A program made the translations under genes and the position numbers. 64,000 bases of DNA from Candidatus Riflebacteria bacterium HGW-Riflebacteria-1 (GTDB lineage: Bacteria; Muiribacteriota; Ozemobacteria; Ozemobacterales; Ozemobacteraceae): the NCBI GenBank assembly GCA_002839445.1, contig PGYB01000025.1, positions 37,525 through 101,524 of the forward strand, read 5' to 3'. The notes beneath the pieces are model-generated. The model saw only the letters and a list, made by a program, of their open reading frames with translations, was not told the DNA's origin and ran no database searches. Shown in pieces: positions 23,946 to 33,485 of the stretch (the first letter of the stretch is position 1; each line of letters opens with the position of its first letter).

Positions 23946-24524
23946 TTAGACCAGGCCAGAAAAGCCCATGAATGCTGTGGCTAGAAGTCCGGCGGTGATA
24001 AAGGCTATCGGTGCGCCCTTCATCGATTCGGGTATTTCGCAGATATCTAAGCGTTCGCGGATGCCTGCCATTATCAAAAGGGCGAAGAAGAAACCAATTC
24101 CGGCGCCAGCAGCGTTAGCAACTGCTTCAACCAGATTATAGCCGCGCTTGATGTTGATCAGCGAAATGCCGAGAACAGCACAGTTTGTGGTTATCAGCGG
24201 AAGAAAAACGCCGAGGGACTGATAAAGTGCTGGCGCAGTTTTTCTGACGACCATTTCGACAAATTGCACCAGCGATGCAATGATAAGAATGAACGATATC
24301 GTCTGCAGATACTCAAGCTGTAACGGAACTAGAACAAAATTCTGTATGCTCCAGGTGACTACAGATGCCAGCAACAACACAAATATTACAGCAAAACCCA
24401 TGCCTGTTGCCGAGTCGATTTTGCTTGAAACGCCTATAAATGGGCAAAGCCCAAGAATCTGGCTGAGCACTACATTTTCGATAAATATCGCAACAATAAA
24501 AATTGCAATCAGTTCGGCACCCAT
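23946..24524 (-). CDS. rnfA: Rnf complex subunit A
   Basis: A 192-residue membrane subunit with six hydrophobic helices. The family motifs LGLCPFIGVSSK near residue 25 and TTNCAVLGISL near residue 113 are present. The two Cys in these motifs share an intramembrane [2Fe-2S] cluster with two equivalent Cys of RnfE, as known for the Rnf/Nqr families. It directly abuts rnfE and belongs to the operon. Confidence 0.96.
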   Translation of the reverse strand: MGAELIAIFIVAIFIENVVLSQILGLCPFIGVSSKIDSATGMGFAVIFVLLLASVVTWSIQNFVLVPLQLEYLQTISFILIIASLVQFVEMVVRKTAPALYQSLGVFLPLITTNCAVLGISLINIKRGYNLVEAVANAAGAGIGFFFALLIMAGIRERLDICEIPESMKGAPIAFITAGLLATAFMGFSGLV

Positions 24525-25121
24525 TTAATTGCCTCCTTTGCTGGCCATAAGGCGTTTGAGGGCGATCAGCAAGCCGAATACGATGAATCCGCCCGGAGCC
24601 ATGATCATGATCAGTGCCGGATCTTTGCTGAAAAACGGCATCGCATGGCCAAACAATTTGCCTTCGCCAAGTAGCTCTCTGAAAAAGGCGATGCAGCACA
24701 AAGCTATGGTAAAGCCTATTCCCATGCCGATTGCATCGAGCAGTGAGTCAAAAACGCCGTTTTTGTTGGCAAAAGCTTCGGCCCGGCCAAGAATGATACA
24801 GTTAACAACTATGAGCGGAATAAAAATGCCGAGGCTTGCCGACAGGGCTGGCGAATACGCCGCAATCATTTTGTCGATTATGGTTACAAAAGTTGCAATG
24901 ATGACTATGTAGACAGGTATTCTTATCTTGCTCGGAACCAGATGGCGCAGCAGCGAGATCATCATGTTGCTGCCAATCAAAACGAATGTCGCAGCAATGC
25001 CCATACCGACAGCATTGCTCAGCGATGATGAAACTGCCAGAGCCGGGCACAGGCCGAGACCAATCACAAAAATCGGGTTGTCTTTCCAGAAGCCTTTGGT
25101 AAGCTGTTGTATTGGATTCAT
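24525..25121 (-). CDS. rnfE: Rnf complex subunit E
   Basis: A 198-residue membrane subunit, homologous to RnfA and inverted in topology relative to it. The motifs GLGLCPALAVSSS (about residue 25) and VVNCIILGRAEAF (about residue 108) carry the two Cys for the shared [2Fe-2S] cluster. The N-terminus FWKDNPIFVIGLG is typical. It overlaps rnfG by four bases, which shows coupled translation. Confidence 0.96.
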   Translation of the reverse strand: MNPIQQLTKGFWKDNPIFVIGLGLCPALAVSSSLSNAVGMGIAATFVLIGSNMMISLLRHLVPSKIRIPVYIVIIATFVTIIDKMIAAYSPALSASLGIFIPLIVVNCIILGRAEAFANKNGVFDSLLDAIGMGIGFTIALCCIAFFRELLGEGKLFGHAMPFFSKDPALIMIMAPGGFIVFGLLIALKRLMASKGGN

Positions 25122-25735
25122 TTTGCGTCTCCTGATTGCGGAACAGCTGGCAGAGCAGTGGGCGCCGTGAGGGTTGGCAACTGTTCTCTGACCTTTTCAA
25201 AAGTTCCTAAAGCTTCGGTTACGCCTACGCAAAAAGCCCGTGAACTGATGGTTGCAGCGGTAATGCCGTCGACATCGCCACCATCCTGTTTCACCTTGAA
25301 TACTGGTTTCTGCTTATCCTGCAGCAGCTTTTTGAATGGTGCCAGGAAAACGTTATCAGCGAGTTTGGTTCCGAGTCCGGGGGTTTCTTTCTGCGAAAGT
25401 ATCTTTACACCAGCAATGCTGCCGTCAGTCTTGAGGCCAAGCACCATTTCAATTGGCCCGGCATAACCCTTGGGGGCAACATTAACTACGATACCAGCAA
25501 GATCACCATTTTCGGCAAAACCTGCAGTATAAAGAAGGCCCTCGTTGGGGTTTTCAGATTTGATGTCATTGAATTTTTTTGCTTCGGGTAGTACTTCTGC
25601 TCTGGCTTGTTCAAGTTGTTTGAGACGGTTTTCAAGAATTCTGGGTGAAGTTTTCATCTCAGTGAAACCGAGGAGCACGCCGGCAACAGCTGCTATGATG
25701 AACAAGAAAGAGCCCATGCGCAACATGTCGTTCAT
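25118..25735 (-). CDS. rnfG: Rnf complex subunit G, FMN-binding
   Basis: A 205-residue subunit with one N-terminal helix (about 8-25) and an FMN-binding domain facing outward. The flavin is attached to a Thr in the [ST]GAT-type motif. Here the site reads TAATISSRAF (about residue 160), a small variation. The segment LGLKTDGSIAGVKILSQKETPGLGTK is also diagnostic of the family. It overlaps rnfE and rnfD by four bases each. Confidence 0.94.
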   Translation of the reverse strand: MNDMLRMGSFLFIIAAVAGVLLGFTEMKTSPRILENRLKQLEQARAEVLPEAKKFNDIKSENPNEGLLYTAGFAENGDLAGIVVNVAPKGYAGPIEMVLGLKTDGSIAGVKILSQKETPGLGTKLADNVFLAPFKKLLQDKQKPVFKVKQDGGDVDGITAATISSRAFCVGVTEALGTFEKVREQLPTLTAPTALPAVPQSGDAK

Positions 25736-26808
25736 GCCTGTGCCTCCTTTGCTTTTACCTGGCCAAATTTGCGCGGCATGGTAAATTTATCGATCAGCGG
25801 AACAAGCGAGTTCATGATGAGAATCGAATAGCAGACGCCCTCAGGATACCCGCCTTTCATACGGATTAGAAGAGTAAGCGCACCACAGCCAAAACCAAAA
25901 ATAAGTTGTCCGCACCCGGTCATTGGCGAGGTAACCATGTCGGTAATCATGAAAAATGCACCGATAATAAGGCCGCCGGTAAGCAGATGGAATGCAGCAT
26001 ACTCGAGCGTGCCTCCAAAAATCAGGGCTCCGACAAAAACAGTTGCACACATGGCAACCGGGCCATGCCAGGTGATGTGCCCACGGATCAGCAGATAAAG
26101 GCCACCAAGCAGCAGAGCTGCCTTGGACATTTCACCGAGTGAACCACTGAAGTTGATGCCCCAGAACAGGTCTGAAAAGCCGATCTGAAGCTGGCTGAAT
26201 ACATAAGATACCAGTGAAGTGCCAGATTCGCTGAGCTGTTTAACCAATTCAGCATCACGGCCAGCTGTTTTAATTATCCCAAGGGGGGTTGCACAGGTCA
26301 TGGCATCTGTTATGGCTGCTCCGGTCGACATTGCCGCACCGGGCTTGAGCCAGGTTGTCATGTAGACGGGCCAGCTGCCAAGCAGCAGGGCACGCGCAAC
26401 ATGTGCCGGATTGAATATGTTCTGACCAAGTCCGCCGTAGACCTGTTTACCAAGTGCGATTGCGATAAAGCCACCGACAAAAGCCACCCAGATCGGCAAG
26501 GCAGCGGGAACACAGAAGGCGAGCAGTATACCGGTAACAACCGCGCTGCCATCTGAGACGCAGACGGGTTTATGCATCAGAAACTTTTGAATGAGAAATT
26601 CTGCAAGTACCGCCCCAAGCACTGAGGCCAGAACAACCAGTGCCGCGCGGGCGCCAAAATTGTATATTGCCATGGCAAGAGCGGGCACCAGTGCAATGTT
26701 CACGTCCCACATTACGCGAGCTGCAGTAAGCCCGGAATAAATGTGTGGTGAACTGGTTACCAGCAGTCCGTGAGCTGGAGTGTTTAGTGCTGCTGTCGTT
26801 GTATTCAT
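25732..26808 (-). CDS. rnfD: Rnf complex subunit D
   Basis: A 358-residue membrane subunit with about nine helices, starting MNTTTAALNTPAHG and followed by the typical SSPHIYSGLTAARVMWDV. The flavinylation motif region reads DAMTCATPLG, where RnfD normally has SGATPL, so the Thr is kept. The start at 26808 was chosen over the longer frame to 26928 because the homologous N-terminus begins there, an AGGA precedes it, and it leaves a 7-base gap to rnfC. It carries covalently bound FMN in characterised Rnf. Confidence 0.94.
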   Translation of the reverse strand: MNTTTAALNTPAHGLLVTSSPHIYSGLTAARVMWDVNIALVPALAMAIYNFGARAALVVLASVLGAVLAEFLIQKFLMHKPVCVSDGSAVVTGILLAFCVPAALPIWVAFVGGFIAIALGKQVYGGLGQNIFNPAHVARALLLGSWPVYMTTWLKPGAAMSTGAAITDAMTCATPLGIIKTAGRDAELVKQLSESGTSLVSYVFSQLQIGFSDLFWGINFSGSLGEMSKAALLLGGLYLLIRGHITWHGPVAMCATVFVGALIFGGTLEYAAFHLLTGGLIIGAFFMITDMVTSPMTGCGQLIFGFGCGALTLLIRMKGGYPEGVCYSILIMNSLVPLIDKFTMPRKFGQVKAKEAQA

Positions 26809-26815
26809 GATGCTG

Positions 26816-28153
26816 CTATCCTTTGTTGGCTGGCGCTTTTTTGCGCTCAGCCATAACATTCTTTTTGCCGAGCTTGAAGCTTTGAACCAGCGGCAGGGCA
26901 GATGGGCAGGCATAAGCACAGCAGCCACATTCTATGCAGTCAAGCATGCCGATTTCATCAACCTTGTCCCATTTTCGATGGTCGATCAACTGCTTCATTT
27001 TCTGGGGCATCAGTCCCATTGGGCATGCTCTTATGCAGCTGCCGCAGCGCAGGCAAGAGGTTTCGTGCGGTTGCGCCGCTTCTTCGCTGTCCCAGCAGAG
27101 AACACCACTTGTGCCCTTAATTATCGGAATGTGGAGATCAAACAGGGCAAAGCCCATCATCGGCCCACCCATGATTACTTTTTTGAGCGGAACGTCTTTT
27201 TTGAGGCCGCCTGTCATCTCAATAAAATCACATACGGTCGTACCAATTCTTACGCGATAATTGCCGGGGTTTGCGACGCAATTGCCGGCTAATGTAACTA
27301 TTCTTTCGAGCAATGGGCGTTTCATGTTGACTGCATCTGCTATAGCAGCTGCCGAGGCGACGTTCTGCACGACCACACCAACGTCCATGGGCAGGCTGCC
27401 AGATGGAATCTCACGGCCGAGGCAAGCGTAGATAAGCTGTTTTTCACCACCCTGCGGGTATTTTACCTTGAGCGGCTGAACCGTAATGTTTGGCAGGGCT
27501 TTAAGTTTGTCGTCGAGAGCCTTAATTGCGTCTGGTTTGTTGTTCTCTACGCCAATGATACCGTTTTTGGCATTCAGCGCTTTCATTATCAGTTGCAGGC
27601 CGTTTATAACTTTATCGGTTTCTTCGAGCATCAGGCGATGATCTGAGGTCAGCGCTGGTTCGCACTCAACGCCATTCAGAATCACTGTGTCTATTGGTTT
27701 GGTATCTGGTGGAGAGAGTTTGACATGGGTCGGGAAGGTTGCGCCGCCAAGTCCTACCATTCCGGAGTCCTGGATGCGCTTTTTGATTTCTGCAACACTC
27801 AGTTCAAGACCGTTTTCGCTGGTAAATGGCGGTTCTGCAACGGCTGGATCCCGCTCGATAACGATTGCCGGCGATGGAACGCCAAAAGGGTGCATAAAAT
27901 TGCCGACAGCAATGACTGAACCTGAAATAGTCGCGTGAATAGGAGCTGAAACATATCCACCCGCTTCTGCAACCACTTCTCCACAACTTACTTTATCGGT
28001 AATTTTATGAGACGGCTTTGCGGGAGCTCCGATATGCTGAGAAACATGAAGCACCACGCGGTCTGGCAGAGGCAAATTCTTGATAGCCTTGTCAGAGGTG
28101 AGCTTCATTTCTGGCGGATGTAGCCCGCCTGCAAATGATTTTGGCTCGAGCAT
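26816..28153 (-). CDS. rnfC: Rnf complex subunit C, NADH-binding
   Basis: A 445-residue peripheral subunit that binds NADH and FMN. Features in order: the N-terminal GGLHPPEMK start, a biotinyl/lipoyl-like barrel (about 40-90), the nucleotide/FMN domain with GLGGATFPTHVKLSPP (about 125), an SLBB part, and two 4Fe-4S clusters at the C-terminus (CLRCGSCIRACPMGL and CIECGCCAYACPSALPL). It is the first gene of rnfCDGEAB, the same order as in clostridial Rnf. A promoter is seen about 50 bases upstream. Confidence 0.96.
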   Translation of the reverse strand: MLEPKSFAGGLHPPEMKLTSDKAIKNLPLPDRVVLHVSQHIGAPAKPSHKITDKVSCGEVVAEAGGYVSAPIHATISGSVIAVGNFMHPFGVPSPAIVIERDPAVAEPPFTSENGLELSVAEIKKRIQDSGMVGLGGATFPTHVKLSPPDTKPIDTVILNGVECEPALTSDHRLMLEETDKVINGLQLIMKALNAKNGIIGVENNKPDAIKALDDKLKALPNITVQPLKVKYPQGGEKQLIYACLGREIPSGSLPMDVGVVVQNVASAAAIADAVNMKRPLLERIVTLAGNCVANPGNYRVRIGTTVCDFIEMTGGLKKDVPLKKVIMGGPMMGFALFDLHIPIIKGTSGVLCWDSEEAAQPHETSCLRCGSCIRACPMGLMPQKMKQLIDHRKWDKVDEIGMLDCIECGCCAYACPSALPLVQSFKLGKKNVMAERKKAPANKG

Positions 28154-28202
28154 TCTTCTATGTTCTCCTCAAAAACGTTAACTCAGATTTCGAAAACGCG
28201 AT

Positions 28203-28231
28203 ACATTAACATATTGCCATGCAGTTTTCAA
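28203..28231 (-). promoter_or_regulatory. sigma-70-like promoter of the rnf operon
   Basis: On the minus strand TTGAAA (28226-28231), a 17-base spacer and TAATGT (28203-28208) lie about 50 bases before the rnfC start. The 248-base gap 28154-28401 also has to serve aat on the other strand, for which I see no clear boxes. Confidence 0.5.
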
Positions 28232-28401
28232 TGATTGAAAATTATTTCACATGCGGCATGATGGTTGAATACTGGCAAAAAAAACTGTATTTTAGATAGA
28301 TGAGATCTGATCATGTAGATGAAAGCTGGCAATTTAGGGCATTAGCATCATTTTGCCCGGTGTGCAAATTTTCCAGGTGATTTTTTTAGAGCGCGAAACC
28401 T

Positions 28402-29052
28402 ATGAAATACATAAATTTTCCTGACCCAGAATTAGCCGATGACGATGGTTTGCTGGCCTTTGGTGGAGATCTCGAGCCGGAGACTCTATTGCAGGCTTAC
28501 TCATCGGGAATTTTTCCATGGTCGGTGAATCCGATCAGCTGGTGGTCTCCAGATCCACGGGCGATCTTCGAACTTGCCACATTTAAGCCAACCACCCGCA
28601 TGGCGCGTATGTATCGCAGCGGCCGGTTCTCTTTTTCAACAGACGCAAGGTTTACCGATGTTATGCGCGGATGCGCCTGTTCAGCTCCAGGGCGTGAGAC
28701 AACCTGGATAAGCCCTGAATTTGTAAGGGCTTATACAAAGTTACACAGGCTGGGTCACGCTCATAGTGTCGAGGTATATTGTGCAGAAAAGCTAGTGGGT
28801 GGCGTTTACGGGGTGGCGCTCGGTGGATTTTTTGCCGGCGAATCAATGTTCTCTGATGTGTCAAATGCCTCGACCATGGGTTTGCTATATCTGTTCAAGC
28901 ATTTAAAAAATCGTGGGTTCGAGTTGTTTGACTCTCAGGTATTGACACCGCACACATCACGACTTGGCGCTGTAGAAATCAGCAGGGCACAGTATCTTCA
29001 GCGTCTGAACACTGCTATAAAGAAGAATTGCTTCTTTGATGATAAGAAATAA
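28402..29052 (+). CDS. aat: leucyl/phenylalanyl-tRNA-protein transferase
   Basis: A 216-residue enzyme of the bacterial N-end rule that adds Leu or Phe to proteins with N-terminal Arg or Lys and marks them for ClpAP. The family blocks are all present: FPDPELADDDGLLAFGGDL, YSSGIFPW, WWSPDPRAIF, the GHAHSVEVY segment, the GGVYGVALGGFFAGESMFS block and SQVLTPHTSRLGA. The length is usual for the family. The ATG at 28402 opens the conserved N-terminus. Confidence 0.96.
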   Translation: MKYINFPDPELADDDGLLAFGGDLEPETLLQAYSSGIFPWSVNPISWWSPDPRAIFELATFKPTTRMARMYRSGRFSFSTDARFTDVMRGCACSAPGRETTWISPEFVRAYTKLHRLGHAHSVEVYCAEKLVGGVYGVALGGFFAGESMFSDVSNASTMGLLYLFKHLKNRGFELFDSQVLTPHTSRLGAVEISRAQYLQRLNTAIKKNCFFDDKK

Positions 29053-29063
29053 TGTTTATGACC

Positions 29064-29092
29064 TTTAAATGAAGCGACAAACCTGATATAAT
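29064..29092 (+). promoter_or_regulatory. sigma-70-like promoter of the LysM amidase
   Basis: TTTAAA, a 17-base spacer and TATAAT end 33 bases before the ATG at 29126. The -10 is consensus and the -35 is weak. Confidence 0.5.
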
Positions 29093-29125
29093 CTGTGCGT
29101 TCATTTTGTGCCGATACACTGAAAA

Positions 29126-30553
29126 ATGGGAAAACCTGTGACAAAAAGAAATACACTAATACTTTCATTGCTCATATCACTGTTTATTTGCCAGTTCAGC
29201 TTAAGCTTTGCTGCCGAAGGCGGTAGAATAACCGATATCCGTTTCTGGCAGAGCCCGGAAGAAGCCCAGGTGGTTCTCGACATCAGCGAGACGCCGCGAG
29301 TATCGCCGGTTTCGCAGTTGAAAGACGGGACGCTTTATTTTGATATTGAAAACTGTATTTTTCGACCTGGTCGCCAGCGCTATCCTTTGCAGAATCCATT
29401 TCTCGAAGTGCTTACCGTGCAACAGATGTCTGAAGGCAAGGTGCGCGTTTTCTTTCGCGCGCCAATCGGAGTAGAGGCGAAAACCTTTGTTCTACCGGTG
29501 ACGGCAAGCAAAGGCGATCGTATTGTTATTTTCCTTAAAGAACCCCAGGCGCAACTGATCAAGCGCCGTAATGCTGAGCTTAACGAAGTAAACCGCCTCA
29601 AGGCCGAGAACGTAAAGATCGTAGTGCTCGACCCCGGACACGGTGGCGAAGATCCCGGTACGCGCAATAATGGAATAATCGAAAAAAATTATGTTATGAC
29701 TATGGGTAAGCTTATCAAAGCTTACTTTGATCGCGATCCCCGCTTTAAGGCAGTATTGACACGCGATGGCGATTACATAATTCCACTTGAGCGCAGGCGT
29801 GAAATAGCTGAGCATCTGGGTGCTGATGCCTTTTTAAGTCTGCACGTTAATTATAATTCCCGCAAGGCCATTCGTGGCATCGAAGTCTACTTTGAATCAC
29901 CGCGTGGTGCCGTGGGCGAGGCCGAGCGTCTGGTTGCCGAGATGGAAAACCAGGTCGATTTTGGCGGGGTAACAACGCCCACCAACAATACACAGGTGGT
30001 CAAGCGCGAAATCGTCGAGCGTCAGGCAGCAATAATGAACAAGAGCCGGCAGCTCGCCGAGCGCGTAGAGCTGCAGCTGGGTGCCTCAGTTGTTGAATTG
30101 CCTTCGCGTGGGGTTAAGCGCGCGGGTTTTAAGGTGCTGCATTCGATGGCGATGCCCTCGATTCTTGTTGAATTTGGTTACACATCCAATTTGGCAGATG
30201 CTGAAGTTCTAAAAAATTACAACGCGCGAACCAGAATGGCGCAGGCTGTGTATCTGGGCGTCAGAGACTTTTTGCTCAATCCAATTGAAGAGGGCCTCGA
30301 CACCTCGTATCTTGAATTCATAAGAACCAGCGAAGCAAATAAAATAGCTGTAGCGAAACAGCGCGCTGCAGCCCAGGCCAAGAAGACAGCCAGTAAGAAA
30401 AATGCTGAGAAATACAAGGTGAAATCTGGCGATTCTCTCTCGAAAATCGCGGCGAAGAACAAGATCCCATTGGCCAGATTGCTTAACTTCAACAACATCT
30501 CAAGCAAACACGTTATAAAAGTTGGAGATACCCTCTTAATACCGCCAAAATAA
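29126..30553 (+). CDS. N-acetylmuramoyl-L-alanine amidase with AMIN and LysM domains
   Basis: A 475-residue AmiC-like peptidoglycan hydrolase. It has a signal peptide (about 1-29), an N-terminal AMIN domain that binds the cell wall (about 33-135), and a catalytic Amidase_3 domain (about 165-395) with VVLDPGHGGEDPGT, SLHVNYN and SILVEFGYTSN. A Lys/Ala-rich linker leads to one C-terminal LysM domain (about 430-474, YKVKSGDSLSKIAAKNKIP). A GTG at 29138 is an alternative start. The chemoreceptor gene follows after 13 bases and may be co-transcribed. Confidence 0.95.
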   Translation: MGKPVTKRNTLILSLLISLFICQFSLSFAAEGGRITDIRFWQSPEEAQVVLDISETPRVSPVSQLKDGTLYFDIENCIFRPGRQRYPLQNPFLEVLTVQQMSEGKVRVFFRAPIGVEAKTFVLPVTASKGDRIVIFLKEPQAQLIKRRNAELNEVNRLKAENVKIVVLDPGHGGEDPGTRNNGIIEKNYVMTMGKLIKAYFDRDPRFKAVLTRDGDYIIPLERRREIAEHLGADAFLSLHVNYNSRKAIRGIEVYFESPRGAVGEAERLVAEMENQVDFGGVTTPTNNTQVVKREIVERQAAIMNKSRQLAERVELQLGASVVELPSRGVKRAGFKVLHSMAMPSILVEFGYTSNLADAEVLKNYNARTRMAQAVYLGVRDFLLNPIEEGLDTSYLEFIRTSEANKIAVAKQRAAAQAKKTASKKNAEKYKVKSGDSLSKIAAKNKIPLARLLNFNNISSKHVIKVGDTLLIPPK

Positions 30554-30566
30554 AGGAAGCGACCGG

Positions 30567-32900
30567 GTGGAATTTTTTAATAACTTAAAGATCAAGACCA
30601 GACTTTTTTTTACAATGGTACTGGTTTCGCTTATTCTTCTTGCTTTGACTTTTTTTACGTCTGAACAGATTCGTAATGCGGTCAAAACTCAGATACCCGT
30701 TCAAATTCAAACTATTCTCAGTTCAGAAGCCAACAAGATTGGCGTGGCTGTGCTGGCCAACGAAAAAGTTGCCGAATACCTTGGCAGAATGAGTTCGACT
30801 GTTCAATTTCTTTCATGGCTCGCACAGGCTCCAGATGAGACCGAACTCATCGAACAATGGAAGCAGGTCTTGAAGACTCCAGTCAATGGCCTTCTCGTCA
30901 AAAGCGAAGACTATCTTGCTAATGAAATTATCGAGATAGCAATTCTTGATGTTGATGGCGAGACGGTTTTTCGCATGGGCACTAACGGCAAGGATTTGCC
31001 GCTAACAGACCTTCCATACCAGCGCTATATAACAGGCAAAATGCGTGACGCCGTAGAGACTGACGGTGTTTATCGCAGTCCGGTTTTTTTTCAGCAGGGC
31101 GAAGATGAAATGCGAGAACGCATCTTTTTCATTTTCAAACCGGTGATTTCGCAACGCAAAAAAATAGGCATAGTCGGCATTGGCGTATCTCTTGAATCTC
31201 TTTTTGAGAATGTGCCTGGTTCTCTCGCGACCGTTGGTGGTAAGACTTCGCTTATCTCGAGTGAATATTCGCAAAACGGCTTTTACCTCTCACATTCTGA
31301 GCAGGAAAACGTACTCGATCCGCAGCGCCGCATTTTTCTGAACTCCAATGAACCCGAACTTCAAGACCATGCCGAGCGCATCGTCAACAACCGCAGCGGT
31401 TTTCATGAGTTTTTGACTGGTGATAAGGCTAATATGCTGCTTGCAGCGTCTCCGATTCCTAACTCCAACTGGGTAATTCTTACATCTGTCGATACTCAGG
31501 GCATGATGGGGGCGCTCAACAAAGCGCAAAATTTTTCCTTGTTTCTGATCATCTTCGGCCTTGTCGTCATGACCGGCATCACGATGGTTGTAATCACCGG
31601 CGTGGTCAACCAGATTCGCGGTGTTTCGCAGGGCCTTGAAGAGATATCACGCGGTCGCGGTGATTTGACCAAGCGACTCGCCATTATCGGTAAAGACGAA
31701 GTTACTGAAGTATCAGACCGCTTTAACAAGTTTATTGGCTACATTCAGCGCCTGTTGCTGCAGATTCAAGATGTTATCAACCGCCTTTCACACATGGCAA
31801 ATGGTATTTCAAACCTTACTCTGCAATCTAATGAGTCTATTCAGAACATTTTTGGTAATACGCAGCGTATTACCAAAGCAACCAAAGATTCAGCCGGCAC
31901 GCTTGAATCAACTGCGGCGGCAATCGAAGAAATCTCGGCAAATTCGCAGCTGATCGCCAAGCGTTCAAATCGTGCTTACGAAGAATCAGTTCAGAACAGG
32001 CTCAAGGCTACTCAGGGCATGGAAGCCGTGCGCGAAGCTTCCACAACTATTAAGGAAATTGAAAGAGCAGTTGGCGATTCATCGCGAGTTCTCGAGGAGC
32101 TCAAGAACCAGTCAAGAAAGATCGGTAAGATTGTTTTGACCATTACTGCCATATCGCGACAGACCAACCTGCTTGCGCTGAACGCTGCTATTGAAGCGGC
32201 GCGTGCCGGCGAACAGGGCAAAGGTTTCGTGGTTGTTGCCGCCAACGTTAAGAAGCTTGCCGAGCAGAGCGCTAAGGCCGCCGAAGAAATCGGCGCCCTT
32301 ATCGGTGAAATTCAGCATAAAACCAACAAGGCCGTTGAAGAGATGAGTCTTGGTAAAGACAAGGTTCAGGAAGGCGTCAAAATCATCAACCAGGCCGGTG
32401 GTTATCTCGATGAGATCGGAATGGCTTCTGAGAGCGTTAATGTTCAGGTTCAGGATATCAGCAAGTCTTCGGTTGAACAGAGCAAAAACATCGAAGCAAT
32501 CAGCCTTTCGATTGAAAACCTTTCTATTACAACCAAGACTACGACAAAAGAAGTCGATGGCGTTCTTGATTCTCTTAAATCACAGCGCGATTCGATTCAG
32601 GATATGGCAAAGATTACCAAGCATCTGAGCATGGTAGCAGATGAAATGAACAGAATGCTTGCCCACTTCGTGCTCGAAGCACGAGAAGTGACAGAATCGA
32701 TCAGATCTGGCAAGAAGTCTGGCAAAAAGTCTGAAGAAACCAACGAATACAATACAAGTGATGCCGAGGTCGTAGAGCCTGGCGACGATGCTTCTGATGA
32801 AAACGAAGGCGATGATGCTGCAGCTCATGAAGCTGCCTCAGAAAAAGCGAAGCCAGAGCCCGCCGCCCTAAAGAGCAAACCCGGCAAAGGCAAGAAATAG
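30567..32900 (+). CDS. methyl-accepting chemotaxis protein
   Basis: A 777-residue chemoreceptor. It has one transmembrane helix (about 12-32), a large periplasmic dCache-type sensor (about 35-310), a second helix (about 322-346), a HAMP domain (about 347-400) and the cytoplasmic signalling domain. The hairpin tip motif AAIEAARAGEQGKGF (about residue 540) is typical. The last 50 residues are an unusual acidic then Lys/Pro/Ala-rich tail (about 725-777). Translation starts at a GTG with AAAGGA upstream. No other che gene is in the window. The ligand is unknown. Confidence 0.95.
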   Translation: MEFFNNLKIKTRLFFTMVLVSLILLALTFFTSEQIRNAVKTQIPVQIQTILSSEANKIGVAVLANEKVAEYLGRMSSTVQFLSWLAQAPDETELIEQWKQVLKTPVNGLLVKSEDYLANEIIEIAILDVDGETVFRMGTNGKDLPLTDLPYQRYITGKMRDAVETDGVYRSPVFFQQGEDEMRERIFFIFKPVISQRKKIGIVGIGVSLESLFENVPGSLATVGGKTSLISSEYSQNGFYLSHSEQENVLDPQRRIFLNSNEPELQDHAERIVNNRSGFHEFLTGDKANMLLAASPIPNSNWVILTSVDTQGMMGALNKAQNFSLFLIIFGLVVMTGITMVVITGVVNQIRGVSQGLEEISRGRGDLTKRLAIIGKDEVTEVSDRFNKFIGYIQRLLLQIQDVINRLSHMANGISNLTLQSNESIQNIFGNTQRITKATKDSAGTLESTAAAIEEISANSQLIAKRSNRAYEESVQNRLKATQGMEAVREASTTIKEIERAVGDSSRVLEELKNQSRKIGKIVLTITAISRQTNLLALNAAIEAARAGEQGKGFVVVAANVKKLAEQSAKAAEEIGALIGEIQHKTNKAVEEMSLGKDKVQEGVKIINQAGGYLDEIGMASESVNVQVQDISKSSVEQSKNIEAISLSIENLSITTKTTTKEVDGVLDSLKSQRDSIQDMAKITKHLSMVADEMNRMLAHFVLEAREVTESIRSGKKSGKKSEETNEYNTSDAEVVEPGDDASDENEGDDAAAHEAASEKAKPEPAALKSKPGKGKK

Positions 32901-32975
32901 CCCAATAGACGTGCTCTCGCCAAAGCCTTATTCTGTAAATCTGAGATCAGCTCAGAGCTCAATTTTTACCATTAA

Positions 32976-33024
32976 CAGCCCTTGTGCCAGAGGACTCCTC
33001 TGGCACATTTGAATTGCAGGGCTG
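32976..33024. other. nested intergenic hairpin after the chemoreceptor gene
   Basis: TGTGCCAGAGG (32983-32993) and CCTCTGGCACA (32997-33007) form a perfect 11-bp stem with a 3-base loop. An outer CAGCCCT/AGGGCTG pairing encloses it. No T-run follows on either strand, so it is not a standard terminator. It lies in the 611-base gap 32901-33511. Confidence 0.6.
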
Positions 33025-33060
33025 TTTGGTGCAAGAGTCGGACTTGGTAAAAACGCATAC

Positions 33061-33227
33061 AAGGGCGTAGGAAGGTTTTTTGCGCACGAGGTGCTTATGC
33101 CGGGCGGCTCAGGATGGAGATCGCCCGGTCCCATGCGAGAAAGCTTTTTTGCATAAGGACGTGCTTATACAGAGCTGCTCAGGATAGAGCAGCTCTGAGA
33201 GACAGGCAACTTTGACGCAATCCCGAC
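33061..33227 (+). repeat. dispersed tandem-hairpin element, copy B (possible structured RNA)
   Basis: This is the second copy of the element at 4976-5142, same length, 9 differences by eye. In the small hairpins copy B has GCGC and GCAT where copy A has GCAC. Both changes still pair with GTGC through G-U wobbles. The two large stems are unchanged, and one further difference is in a loop. It lies between the chemoreceptor gene (plus strand) and the 3' end of the minus-strand gene at 33512, so it is not a leader of any protein gene here. Confidence 0.7.
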
Positions 33228-33287
33228 AACTCCTACCTCAAATTCACGTCTGTCGATAGCTTTAGCGAATGGGGCCACTGAGCAGTC

Positions 33288-33363
33288 TGGCATGCGCCTT
33301 TCTAATGGCTGAAGCATAAGAAGGGCCTAATTCTGCCGAGAGCCCGGCGTTAGCAGCATGCCA
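33288..33363 (+). other. possible continued RNA structure downstream of copy B
   Basis: TGGCATGC (33288-33295) and GCATGCCA (33356-33363) are perfect complements closing about 60 bases, with smaller hairpins inside. It is preceded by GCCA-CTGAGCAGTC-TGGC. No gene is visible in 33228-33458. This could be the body of an RNA that starts in copy B and ends at the terminator 33460-33485, or a decayed repeat. Confidence 0.35.
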
Positions 33364-33459
33364 TGGGTCGAATTCTTGAACTCTTATGTGACAAAGGACT
33401 GGAAGTAAGCACTCCCGGCTTCATATGAAAAATGTTGGCAAACTTTTGCCGGCAAATAT

Positions 33460-33485
33460 AAAACCCCGGCCTGAGCCGGGGTTTT
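33460..33485. terminator. Rho-independent terminator, bidirectional
   Basis: AAAACCCCGGC, a CTGA loop and GCCGGGGTTTT. It lies 27 bases past the stop of the minus-strand gene at 33512 and could also end a plus-strand RNA from the copy B region. Confidence 0.88.

Noticed and set aside
32997..33024. TGGCAC...TTGCA as a sigma-54 promoter before copy B
   Set aside because: There are seven bases between TGGCAC and TTGC instead of five, so GG and GC are out of phase.
32976..33024. Nested hairpin as the terminator of the chemoreceptor gene
   Set aside because: The stem is strong but no T-run follows on either strand.
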